Origin: Planctomycetota bacterium
Lineage (GTDB): Bacteria > Planctomycetota > Phycisphaerae > UBA1845
Assembly: GCA_022561415.1 (NCBI GenBank)
Contig: JADFRH010000071.1
Span: forward strand, 1-9,328
Reading direction: 5' to 3'
DNA length: 9,328 bases
The notes beneath the pieces are model-generated. The model was not told the DNA's origin. It ran no database searches and saw only the letters and a list, made by a program, of their open reading frames with translations. The translations under genes and the position numbers were made by a program. Positions 1 through 6,979 of this stretch are shown in pieces (the first letter of the stretch is position 1; each line of letters opens with the position of its first letter).

Positions 1-2181
1 GACGTCGTTGTACAGGTACAGGCTGGCCCGCACACCGCCCGTGCCGAACGTCCGCCCAAGTCCGCCGGTGGTTCGCGTGTCGTCCCAGGCGGAGGCCCGC
101 ACCGATACGAACGGAACGACACGGATCGGACCGAGATCCGCTTGCCAGGTGAGCTCCTGGCGCGTGTCGACCCGCGCGCTGGATCCGGATCCGCCACGAA
201 TGCCGCCTCGCGGGATGCCGAACAGGTCTTCATCGGCCGGACGAAACCGAACCACGCCGGCGCGATTCTCGCTGTACCAGCTTACACGGTCAGCGAGTGA
301 CTCACCGATCACATGGTAGCTGATATCGGGCAGGTGCTCGGTCTGTGTAACGAAGTCCAGCACGCGGGGCTGAACCAGGACGGTCAGGGCGGTGTTGTCT
401 CGCTGCTTTTTCAGATAGAGGAGCGTTTCCTGCTCCTTGCTCTTGTCGAACTCGGACTCGAAAAACTCCTCGAGAAAGCCGCTGTCTGAAATGTACGAGG
501 CTTCGAGCGTCAGCTGCCAGTCCTCGCTGAGGTATTGGCGATGCCGGAAGAGGATCCGCCCGCGAACGTCCCTTGGCGAGGGTCGCTCGCGCCGCCGCCC
601 GAGGAAGTCGATACCGTCATCGCTGAGAACATAGCTGCGCAGCAGCCCAAAGTACCTGTCGCGTTCGTATTTCGCGTTGACCCCGAACGCAGGTCCGCGC
701 TCGCTGTAATAGTCGAGGCCGAGGTTTGCCTTGAACCCGTCAGGCGTTTCCAACCCCAGCACGTTGAACAGGCCCCATTTCGTCTCGAGTCCGGCGCCGA
801 ATCGTCTGCTAAACCCGACCTGCAAAGCCTGAAGGGCCGTCTCGCTCGTATCGATCGTGCCGCGAATGTGCGGAAGCAGCATGATCGGTCGACCGCCGAT
901 GTTCAGCGTGCCGCCCTCAATTCGGAATCGACCTGTCATAAGCCCCTTGAGTCGCCCCGCCGGGTCGGTCGGCGTCAGGTTCGCCAGTTCGATCCGACGC
1001 GCGCCCACGTGGTAATGCGGGGTGTAGAACTCACTCGTGGTCAAGATGGCGTCTGTGGCCGTGAACTCGCGCGGCGAGAGCTGCCTGATTTCGCTCGCAC
1101 GCAAGTAGAGCGGAATGTTCCGATCCGCCAGCATGGTGTGAACGACCGCATCCAGAATCAAGGCACGGTCTTCAAAAAAATCATAGTAGAGTCGAGACGC
1201 GCGCACCTGGTTCGCACCCAGCGAGAGCAGGACGTCGCCTTCGAGATAGGCCGACTCGATGTCGATGTTCTCGAGGCCTGCCATCATGGCTCGGGTCCCG
1301 GCTTTGGGTGCCGGCGCGTCGTCGACCGGATTCGTTCGCCTCGGGGCCAAACCGCTCACCGTAGCGGGCACGGATCTTGGCGTGCCATAGGCGTCGGTGC
1401 GCGGAAGGAACGTCACGATCGAATCCGCACGAATCTCCAGGTATTCACGGGTGCCCGCCGTGCCGCGTGTGATGTGTACGCCACCCGTGATCGTCAGCAC
1501 CTTGCGCCCCGGCTCGATCTCGCTCGTCCTCAACGTTCCGTCGGATCGCATCTGAACCGCGGGACGTTTCTTGATTCCTTCGCTTCCGTCGGCGCGAATG
1601 CCCGGATCGAAGATCCCGAGCATGACGTTCTCGCCACGAGCGACGGTCGGTCCATCATCACGGGTAAGAGCCTGACGAATCTCGCGCCCCCGCTGGTAGG
1701 CCGGGCTCTCGGAAAACGGGCGGTAGGCCACGTCGTCTACCTCGACCCGGATTTCGCCGGAGGTGTTGAGCGTGATAAAGAGCACCGGACCCGTCGTGAC
1801 GGTTCCTCCGATCTCCTGAATCCTCGCGTCTCGCCAGAGCAAAACGCGGATCCTTCGGTAGGCCCGGCTACCGGTACCGGCATGGGTTATCCAGACGACG
1901 GCCTCTCGGATGCTGAGCATCTGGTCGCCATGCTCCCCGATGGACAGGACGAAATCGCCAAGGAAATGCAGAGTATCGGCACCGTCATCCTCCTTGAAGA
2001 GAAACGCCTTGGAAGCGTTTAGCGTGACGCGAAGGCCGGAGATCCCGCTCGGGAGCAGGCTCACCTCGACCGGGTCGGATAGGGGCGGGGTGGGTCCGAT
2101 CGGGGACCCGGCGCTGCTTCGAGTCGCTGCGCCGAGGCAGGCAAACAGGAGAACGGCCCCGATCCTTCGCGAGAAAAGCAT
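1..2181 (-). CDS. lptD: LptD-like LPS-assembly outer-membrane protein (OstA family), C-terminus cut by window edge
   Basis: Reading the minus strand from the ATG at 2181 gives 727 residues with no stop before the left edge, so the gene is partial. Residues 1-25 look like a signal peptide: RR at 5-6, then a hydrophobic run IGAVLLFACLGAA. Two OstA/LptA-like beta segments follow, at about 228-258 (VLTITGGVHITRG, then EIRADSIVTF) and 306-350 (YLEGDVLLSLGANQVRASRL, then YYDFFEDRALILDAV). From about 430 the sequence looks like the LptD beta-barrel: LGLDYYSERGPAFG (487-500), FRHRQYL.EDWQLTLEASYISDSGFLEEFF (545-574) and TEHLPDISY (614-622). In the known family, LptD is the outer-membrane barrel that receives LPS from LptA and inserts it in the outer leaflet. 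Overall length cannot be compared because the end is missing. The ATG is preceded by only a weak Shine-Dalgarno, but the signal peptide supports it. The family call rests on motif memory, not a search. Confidence 0.78.
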   Translation of the reverse strand, partial: MLFSRRIGAVLLFACLGAATRSSAGSPIGPTPPLSDPVEVSLLPSGISGLRVTLNASKAFLFKEDDGADTLHFLGDFVLSIGEHGDQMLSIREAVVWITHAGTGSRAYRRIRVLLWRDARIQEIGGTVTTGPVLFITLNTSGEIRVEVDDVAYRPFSESPAYQRGREIRQALTRDDGPTVARGENVMLGIFDPGIRADGSEGIKKRPAVQMRSDGTLRTSEIEPGRKVLTITGGVHITRGTAGTREYLEIRADSIVTFLPRTDAYGTPRSVPATVSGLAPRRTNPVDDAPAPKAGTRAMMAGLENIDIESAYLEGDVLLSLGANQVRASRLYYDFFEDRALILDAVVHTMLADRNIPLYLRASEIRQLSPREFTATDAILTTSEFYTPHYHVGARRIELANLTPTDPAGRLKGLMTGRFRIEGGTLNIGGRPIMLLPHIRGTIDTSETALQALQVGFSRRFGAGLETKWGLFNVLGLETPDGFKANLGLDYYSERGPAFGVNAKYERDRYFGLLRSYVLSDDGIDFLGRRRERPSPRDVRGRILFRHRQYLSEDWQLTLEASYISDSGFLEEFFESEFDKSKEQETLLYLKKQRDNTALTVLVQPRVLDFVTQTEHLPDISYHVIGESLADRVSWYSENRAGVVRFRPADEDLFGIPRGGIRGGSGSSARVDTRQELTWQADLGPIRVVPFVSVRASAWDDTRTTGGLGRTFGTGGVRASLYLYNDV

Positions 2182-2370
2182 CTTCGGTTGTGCCCGGTTG
2201 AACAGAAGAGGTCCGAGTTTCCTCGCCACCGCAGTCCGCCTATCTCAACAAAGACTCCGACCAGATGGGTCCATCAGAGCCCCACGGCGACACGGTGTAC
2301 GGGACGAGCCCGCTTTGTCGCCAAGATCGCGCCACGCCGCACGGATCGAAGGGAACTCACGGGCGGCGTC

Positions 2371-2398
2371 ACTATACGAGACCACTACAAAGTGTCAA
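2371..2398 (-). promoter_or_regulatory. sigma70-type promoter for the lptD-like gene
   Basis: On the minus strand there is a perfect -35 TTGACA (2393-2398), a 16-nt spacer and a -10 TATAGT (2371-2376). Transcription would start near 2364 and leave a leader of about 180 nt before the lptD-like ATG at 2181. It is the strongest promoter match seen in the window. The assignment is by consensus only. Confidence 0.6.
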
Positions 2399-2563
2399 TT
2401 GGAGGCTCAGCAGCGAGAGTGACGGCCCGGCGGACAAGTTTGTGCGAAAACTCTTTCCGTCAAATCGGTGCTCTCGCCCAGCGCCATGGCGGGTTTCGAG
2501 TGTCTGAGGCCGCCCTTCTTACGAGGCGTTCCGGGCGCGGCGTGCTCACGGTGCGGCACCCCT

Positions 2564-2592
2564 TTCCTTTCCTTCGTGAGTTAGGTTATAAT
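2564..2592 (+). promoter_or_regulatory. Candidate promoter with consensus -10 box, upstream of the double hairpin
   Basis: A perfect TATAAT lies at 2587-2592, with G at the -14 position as in extended -10 promoters. The -35 region (TTCCTT at 2564-2569 with a 17-nt spacer) matches consensus poorly. Transcription would start at about 2596-2600. The RNA could be a short independent transcript or the leader of the lipoprotein gene at 2747. Confidence 0.35.
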
Positions 2593-2598
2593 GGCAGG

Positions 2599-2674
2599 CA
2601 CAACCAGTTTCCTCACCGTCCAACCCCCCTTGGACGGTACTCAAAGGCCCGGTGTACCCCGCCGGGCCTTCCTT
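2599..2674 (+). ncRNA. Candidate small RNA or structured leader with two hairpins
   Basis: Downstream of the TATAAT box, about 16 unpaired nt ending in AGTTTCCTC (2606-2614) are followed by hairpin 1: ACCGTCCAA (2615-2623), loop CCCCCC (2624-2629), TTGGACGGT (2630-2638), all nine pairs Watson-Crick. Five nt later hairpin 2 pairs AAGGCCCGG (2644-2652) with CCGGGCCTT (2662-2670). C-rich hairpin loops that can contact Shine-Dalgarno sequences are a known design in bacterial small RNAs, and the second hairpin could be a terminator. No RNA family was recognised. It could equally be an attenuator in the lipoprotein mRNA leader. Confidence 0.4.
2644..2674 (+). terminator. Possible intrinsic terminator (GC-rich hairpin, weak U-tract)
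   Basis: A perfect 9-bp GC-rich stem (2644-2652 with 2662-2670) has a 9-nt loop and is followed by CCTT, so the U-tract is short and interrupted. It would end a transcript started at the TATAAT box at 2587, or attenuate transcription into the lipoprotein gene. The poor U-tract keeps confidence low. Confidence 0.35.
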
Positions 2675-2746
2675 ATGTCCCGTGACAGACCACGCGCCTC
2701 GCCGTATCATCCACGCGGAATCACCGTCCCACATGCACGTTTCATT

Positions 2747-3385
2747 ATGTTCGATCACAAGAAAACCACTTCGCGCGATATGTCGAACGTGATCGTCCTC
2801 GGCCTCGCGGCTCTGTGGGCCGGGGCGTGCGAACGGGCGGATGTGGCCAATCCATCGCCATTACCGACCGCAGCGATCACCGCCGAATCCGACGCGCGTC
2901 GTCCGCGATTGTCTTTTCCGCAGGAGTTGCGTGTTGACGATGCGTCCGTCAGTGCGTTTGTCGAACGCGCACTGGTCGGGATCGCCGGCGGCGACTACGA
3001 ACCGTACCGCCTTCTTTGGAGCATGAAGGAGGAACCACTATCGCGCGGCGACTATGAGCGGCGCTGGCACGGCGTCACCGATATTCAGCTCCGAGCGCTT
3101 CGGCGGATCATCTTGACCACTGGCAAACCCAGCTTGCTGGGCGGCGACCCCGGCGCGCCGGGGCCGGCCGGCGACGCGTCCTATGCCCTCCTGGCCGATT
3201 TCTCGTTCGACGCCGCCCATCCTTCCGAACAACGCGAGCCCCTCCGTGGCGTCGTTTGGATCATCGCGAAAGAGCAAGACAACTGGCGCCTGGCCAAGCC
3301 GCCCAAGGCCGTGAAGCGATGGCTGCGCGAGCAAGTTGCCGCGCCCACACCAAAGCGAACTGATTCGGATTACGACCGGCCGTAA
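2747..3385 (+). CDS. Putative lipoprotein of unknown function
   Basis: The gene encodes 212 residues if the ATG at 2747 is used. The N-terminus has a basic stretch (HKKTTSR) followed by a hydrophobic segment (VIVLGLAALWAGAC) ending at Cys28. This looks like a lipoprotein signal, although the lipobox AGAC is not the best match to the L-A/S-G/A-C consensus. A low-complexity Pro/Ala linker follows, then a soluble part with DASVSAFVERALVGIAGGDY (about 65-85) and a C-terminal WxIAKEQDNWRLAKPP segment typical of a small alpha+beta fold. A Gly/Pro/Ala run (GGDPGAPGPAG, about 153-163) looks like a flexible loop. I do not recognise the family. A second in-frame ATG at 2780 would still keep a short signal peptide. 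Neither start has a clear Shine-Dalgarno. The open frame extends upstream to 2591, but that part overlaps the hairpins and is not credible as coding. Confidence 0.68.
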   Translation: MFDHKKTTSRDMSNVIVLGLAALWAGACERADVANPSPLPTAAITAESDARRPRLSFPQELRVDDASVSAFVERALVGIAGGDYEPYRLLWSMKEEPLSRGDYERRWHGVTDIQLRALRRIILTTGKPSLLGGDPGAPGPAGDASYALLADFSFDAAHPSEQREPLRGVVWIIAKEQDNWRLAKPPKAVKRWLREQVAAPTPKRTDSDYDRP

Positions 3386-3521
3386 CCACAGGTTCAAGTC
3401 CCGCCCTGTAGCAGCGCGCGGCAAGGGCAGCCCGCCCCGCCTCTCTTGGCCAATTCTGTCCGAATCGCGTGATTTGGCGCATCGTTTCGAGAAAAAGTCT
3501 ATTTTCGGCACGGGAAACCCG

Positions 3522-3551
3522 TTGCATTCCGAATGGAGAATCGCGTACAAT
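3522..3551 (+). promoter_or_regulatory. Candidate sigma70-type promoter for the FG-GAP protein gene
   Basis: TTGCAT (3522-3527) and TACAAT (3546-3551) are separated by 18 nt, with four of six and five of six consensus bases. The start site would be near 3558, giving a leader of about 167 nt. It lies in a locally AT-richer patch between genes on the same strand. Consensus-based only. Confidence 0.4.
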
Positions 3552-3711
3552 ACACTCGCGAGCAGGGTCATGCTGAGACAGAATGCGTATCCTGAAGTTT
3601 TCCGCCGGCGCCGGAAGTGTCGTTTGGTGTCACACGTCTCTCTGATTCATTACAGGTTTGCCGCTTCAGGCTGCCTGCCCGCGGTTCGCGAAAACGTTTC
3701 GTTTCGTCTTC

Positions 3712-3716
3712 GGAGG
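3712..3716 (+). promoter_or_regulatory. Shine-Dalgarno that fixes the FG-GAP protein start
   Basis: GGAGG lies 8 nt before the ATG at 3725. The frame is open from an earlier ATG at 3617, but that one has no ribosome-binding site and would place 36 extra residues in front of the signal peptide. This site therefore selects 3725. Confidence 0.7.
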
Positions 3717-3724
3717 ACTTGATC

Positions 3725-5596
3725 ATGCAACGTCGTCATGCCTTAATGTTCGTCTCGATCCTGGTAACATCGTTCCTTACCGGCGGTCAGAAGGCTCAAG
3801 CTCAGTGCCGTCTGAACCCGGAGCCTGGAACGCTGGGGGAGGATCCGCTAGTGCGCCACGTCCTTTCCATCGACGCAGGCATGGCTCTCGCCGACGCCAG
3901 GACGTCTGGCACCAATGCGATAGAAGCAGCCAACATACTTCATTGGAACGGAACATCCTGGGACGTAGTGCAGCAGCTATTCCCCGATGACGAGTCCGAT
4001 GACACTGGTTTCGGGCTCGTCGGCACACTGCTCGGAGACGTGGCTGTCGTGGGCGCATCACACACCGACTGCGCGGCTGGCCCCTATTGTGGTGCGGTCT
4101 ACGTCTATCGGTTTGACGGTTCCAGTTGGGTCTTGGAGGCGACGTTAACCAATCCGAACGGCGGCGTACGCGACTTTTTTGGTGGTTCCGTCGCGTTCAA
4201 TGGCGACGATCTGGTGGTCCGTAGCCGCTACGTTGGTGCTCGGATATACCGATATGTCAACGGCACGTGGGTTCTGAGCGGACCACCGATCACCGTTGCC
4301 CAAGCCGGATCGATTGTGATCGACGGCGATACATTGGCTATCGGCATAACCGGCGCATCCTGCGATGCAGGTGGGAACTGCGGCGAGGTCCGCGTCTACA
4401 GTTTCAACGGTAGCTCATGGATTGGCGAGTCGGTGTTGGTCGCCGCAGACGCGAACTATGCCGATCGTTTTGGGTCTGCGTTATCTCTTGATGGGTCTCG
4501 AATTGTCGTGGGTGTGAAGAATCGTGGTGCCGCTTATGTCTTTCATCGCAGTGATGGAGCTTGGATTCAAGAAGCGAAACTGACGGCACTTGGCGGCGAT
4601 TTCGGTGCAAGCGTCGCTTTGCAAGACGACCGTATCATCGTAGGTGCGCCTGGGGAAGGCAATAGCTTTGTTCGAGAGCGCGGCGCGGTTTATTCCTATC
4701 GGCTTTCGGACGGCAATTGGTCGCTGGAGACGAAGTTCGTCGGCATCGGTCTTGGAGTGTTTGGCGGTGCACGAATTGGCAGCTCCGTCCAGATCGCAGG
4801 ACAGATTGCAGTCGCGGGCGGCGAGACCGGACTCACCTTTGCCATTACCGGCACCGACTGCAACGGTAACGGTTTGCTCGACACGTGCGAAGGGTCGGTC
4901 CTTCCGTCGGCTACCGAACAGGATCCGCCGTGCGATTGCGCTTCCCTCTTAACCGCTAGCCGGGCATCGAGCGCCTTCGCGACTGGCCGCTTCTTGTCGA
5001 TCCAGCCGGGAAACCCGGGGCGGCTTTCGGCTATCCGCGTGACGAGTTCCCAACTTCCACCGCCTCACGACACGGTCAACGGACGGACCATGTGGGTGGG
5101 CGAAGCATTCGAGGTGTCTGAGCAATCCAGTTCCGTGGCGCCGTCGGATGCTCCGGAGGCTCCCACGTTCATGGCCGCCAGACTTGTCTGTAAACCGTTC
5201 TACGCCGACAGGAGTGTGGACGAAGTCATACATGTCTACGGCGCAGGGATTGTCCCCGGCGGCACGTATAGCGTTCAGATCATCGATGGCGGATGCGCAC
5301 TCATTGAGGAAAGTAGTTATTCTCTGCCGTCGGAGATTCAGACGGCACGATGGGGTGACACCGTCGAGGACTGCTCGGCCAACCCGTGCGCCGCCCCGAA
5401 TGGGGCGATCGATATTATTGATGCGCTGGCCATCATCAATAAGTTCTCCAACGCGCCCGGGGCGATCGCGAAGGTCAGGGCCGACTTGGAACCGCAGACG
5501 CCCGACCTCGTCATCAATATCAGCGATGCCATTCATGCCCTACGGGCCTTTTCCGGGCAAGCGTACCCGTTCACCGTGGGCGACCCGTGCAAATAG
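3725..5596 (+). CDS. Secreted FG-GAP beta-propeller protein with dockerin-like C-terminus
   Basis: The gene encodes 623 residues. Residues 1-27 form a signal peptide (MQRRH, hydrophobic core LMFVSILVTSFL, then AQA before Cys28). Seven degenerate FG-GAP-type repeats follow, at about 44-84, 96-141, 151-184, 195-233, 249-283, 293-336 and 347-374. Most have the pattern FG.S....G..L.VG....GA.YVY...G.SW..E, enough for a closed seven-blade propeller. A linker with DCNGNGLLDTCE (378-389) is a calcium-loop-like motif common in secreted planctomycete proteins. Residues 405-540 form an unassigned beta-rich domain. The tail (541-623) starts WGDTVEDC and has two half-repeats, PNGAIDIIDALAIINKF (558-574) and PDLVINISDAIHALRAFSG (593-611), then YPF. 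It resembles a dockerin type I domain of the planctomycete kind. The role is probably extracellular binding or adhesion; no catalytic motif is seen. It is convergent with the thiolase, with 30 nt between stops. Confidence 0.85.
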   Translation: MQRRHALMFVSILVTSFLTGGQKAQAQCRLNPEPGTLGEDPLVRHVLSIDAGMALADARTSGTNAIEAANILHWNGTSWDVVQQLFPDDESDDTGFGLVGTLLGDVAVVGASHTDCAAGPYCGAVYVYRFDGSSWVLEATLTNPNGGVRDFFGGSVAFNGDDLVVRSRYVGARIYRYVNGTWVLSGPPITVAQAGSIVIDGDTLAIGITGASCDAGGNCGEVRVYSFNGSSWIGESVLVAADANYADRFGSALSLDGSRIVVGVKNRGAAYVFHRSDGAWIQEAKLTALGGDFGASVALQDDRIIVGAPGEGNSFVRERGAVYSYRLSDGNWSLETKFVGIGLGVFGGARIGSSVQIAGQIAVAGGETGLTFAITGTDCNGNGLLDTCEGSVLPSATEQDPPCDCASLLTASRASSAFATGRFLSIQPGNPGRLSAIRVTSSQLPPPHDTVNGRTMWVGEAFEVSEQSSSVAPSDAPEAPTFMAARLVCKPFYADRSVDEVIHVYGAGIVPGGTYSVQIIDGGCALIEESSYSLPSEIQTARWGDTVEDCSANPCAAPNGAIDIIDALAIINKFSNAPGAIAKVRADLEPQTPDLVINISDAIHALRAFSGQAYPFTVGDPCK

Positions 5597-5626
5597 CGAA
5601 ATCGGCGGCGACACGATCGAAGTTAC

Positions 5627-6829
5627 CTAGCAGCGCTCCACCGCGATGGCGCTGGCCTCGCCGCCGCCTATGCACACGCAGGCGATGCCGAGCTTCTTGT
5701 CTTGGCGCTCAAGCGAGCGGAGAAGCGTGGTGATGATGCGGGCGCCGGTTGCGCCGATGGGGTGGCCTATGGCTACGGCGCCGCCGGCCACGTTAACGCG
5801 CGATCGCTCGATGCCCAGCTCTTTGATCGCCACCATCGCCACCACCGCAAACGCCTCGTTGATCTCTAACAGGTCCACGTCGGTCGGTTTGATGCCGGCA
5901 TAGCCGGCTTGCCGGCCGAGCTTGTCGCACAGCCGGCGGATCGCGTGGATCGGAGCAATCGTGAACCACTCCGACTCCATGGCCGCGTTGGCGTGGCCGA
6001 GAATTCGCCCGGCCGGCTTGATGCCCAAAGCGTTTTTCTTGTCGTCGTCGAAGACGACCATGGCGGCCGCCCCGTCGCTGATGCCCGAGGCGTTGCCGGC
6101 CGTGACCATGCTCTCTTTGCCGAAGGCCGGTCGCAGCGAGCGTAGCTTCTCTTCTCCCGCGAATTTCTTGACGTCCTCGTCGCGATCGACCGTGATCGTC
6201 TCGCGCCGGCTCTTGACCTCGACCGGCACGACCTCTCCGGCCAAGAAGCCGTCGTCCCAGGCCGCGATCGCCCGCTCATAGCTCTCGATCGAGTAAGTGT
6301 CCTGCTGCTCGCGGGTGAAATCGTACTTGCGGGCACAGAGATCACCGCAGTGTCCCATGTGCTGATCGGTGTAGACGTCCCACAATCCGTCACGGATCAT
6401 TGCGTCGATCAGTTTGCCGTCGCCCATGCGATAGCCGGTCCGCGCCTTGGGCAACAGATAGGGAGCGTTGCTCATGCTCTCGGTACCGCCCGCGACGATC
6501 AGGTGCGCGTCGCCGCACTGAATCGCCTGGGCCGCCAGGATCACGGCCCTCATGCCCGACCCGCAGACCTTGCTGACCGTCGTCGCCCCGACACCGACGC
6601 CGAGCCCACCCGCCCGCGCCGCCTGCCGGGCCACGTTTTGCCCCTGGCCGGCGCCGATGACGTTGCCGAACAGAACCTCGTCGACTTCCTTCGCGTCGAC
6701 GCCCGCGCGCTCGACGGCGTTGCGGATGGCAATGCCCCCAAGCTCGGCCGCGGTCAGCGACGAGAGCGATCCGTTAAATGACCCAAAGGGCGTACGCACG
6801 CCGCCCGCGATGTAAACGTTTTTCAGCAT
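5627..6829 (-). CDS. Thiolase, acetyl-CoA acetyltransferase type
   Basis: The gene encodes 400 residues, a normal length for a biosynthetic-type thiolase. The family joins two acetyl-CoA to acetoacetyl-CoA plus CoA, or runs the reverse cleavage. The catalytic set is complete: nucleophile Cys89 in VSKVCGSGM, NEAFA (324-328), His356 in AVAIGHPIGATGAR and Cys386 in CVCIGGGEASA. HMG at 157-159 and NASGISDGAAA (246-256) are also family signatures, the former typical of acetoacetyl-CoA thiolases. The usual final G-G-G-x-G reads GGGEA, which also occurs in functional members. The protein has no signal peptide and acts in the cytosol. The start at 6829 has an AGGAG 10 nt upstream and matches the usual MxxVYIxGGVRTPFG N-terminus; the frame is open to 6973 but lacks support there. 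The gene stands alone, so whether it serves beta-oxidation, polyhydroxyalkanoate or other acyl-CoA metabolism is not shown. Fine substrate preference is uncertain. Confidence 0.95.
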   Translation of the reverse strand: MLKNVYIAGGVRTPFGSFNGSLSSLTAAELGGIAIRNAVERAGVDAKEVDEVLFGNVIGAGQGQNVARQAARAGGLGVGVGATTVSKVCGSGMRAVILAAQAIQCGDAHLIVAGGTESMSNAPYLLPKARTGYRMGDGKLIDAMIRDGLWDVYTDQHMGHCGDLCARKYDFTREQQDTYSIESYERAIAAWDDGFLAGEVVPVEVKSRRETITVDRDEDVKKFAGEEKLRSLRPAFGKESMVTAGNASGISDGAAAMVVFDDDKKNALGIKPAGRILGHANAAMESEWFTIAPIHAIRRLCDKLGRQAGYAGIKPTDVDLLEINEAFAVVAMVAIKELGIERSRVNVAGGAVAIGHPIGATGARIITTLLRSLERQDKKLGIACVCIGGGEASAIAVERC

Positions 6830-6839
6830 CGGACTCGGA

Positions 6840-6844
6840 CTCCT
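6840..6844 (-). promoter_or_regulatory. Shine-Dalgarno that fixes the thiolase start
   Basis: On the minus strand AGGAG lies 10 nt before the ATG at 6829. It supports that start over the in-frame ATGs at 6865 and 6973, whose added residues do not resemble a thiolase. Confidence 0.6.
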
Positions 6845-6878
6845 GTAGGCAACGATGAGTTCCATAGTTGGCGACCGA

Positions 6879-6907
6879 TTCATAGCACGCCGGGCGCGTC
6901 CGGGCAA
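6879..6907 (-). promoter_or_regulatory. Weak candidate promoter for the thiolase gene
   Basis: TTGCCC (6902-6907) and TATGAA (6879-6884) on the minus strand are 17 nt apart, within the 150-nt divergent gap between the thiolase and prepilin-like genes. The match is moderate. No comparable plus-strand promoter was found for the prepilin-like gene. Confidence 0.25.
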
Positions 6908-6979
6908 GCTCGAAGCGGCGAGACCATGGCCCGTCCGGCTGCGCGTGACAGGACACGTCTGCGGGGATACCATGACCTG

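Larger units (their letters stand above)
2182..2746. other. Divergent intergenic region between lptD-like gene and lipoprotein gene
   Basis: This 565-nt stretch separates two divergent genes. From left to right it holds the lptD-like leader (2182 to about 2364), the minus-strand promoter (2371-2398), a stretch of about 165 nt in which nothing was recognised (2399-2563), and a plus-strand TATAAT box with two hairpins (2587-2674). The last 70 nt before the lipoprotein start show no clear Shine-Dalgarno. Several open frames cross the region, but none has a ribosome-binding site or a protein-like composition. Confidence 0.6.
3386..3724 (+). other. Intergenic region and leader upstream of the FG-GAP protein gene
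   Basis: This 339-nt gap holds a candidate promoter at 3522-3551 and a leader of roughly 165 nt before the start at 3725. A small inverted repeat ACAGG/CCTGT flanks 12 nt just after the lipoprotein stop (about 3394-3415) but has no U-tract. The leader contains a CCGGCGCCGG palindrome near 3603-3614. No RNA gene was recognised. Short open frames here lack ribosome-binding sites. Confidence 0.5.

Noticed and set aside
535..2022. Long plus-strand open frame of 495 codons
   Set aside because: Its sequence is Arg/His/Asp-rich without fold-like patterns, has no ribosome-binding site, and lies antisense to the LptD-like gene, which has a signal peptide and family motifs.
3389..3420. T-arm-like sequence GGTTCAAGTCCCGC suggesting a tRNA or tRNA fragment
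   Set aside because: The flanking stem pairs only three of five positions, and no acceptor, D or anticodon arm was found around it. It overlaps the end of the lipoprotein gene.
4949..5536. Minus-strand 195-codon frame opposite the FG-GAP gene
   Set aside because: It lies antisense to the dockerin-like tail and the domain before it, has no ribosome-binding site and no recognisable motif.
5866..6393. Minus-strand 175-codon and plus-strand frames within the thiolase region
   Set aside because: They are in other frames of a clear thiolase with all catalytic residues, and their Arg/Ser-rich composition is typical of shadow frames in GC-rich DNA.
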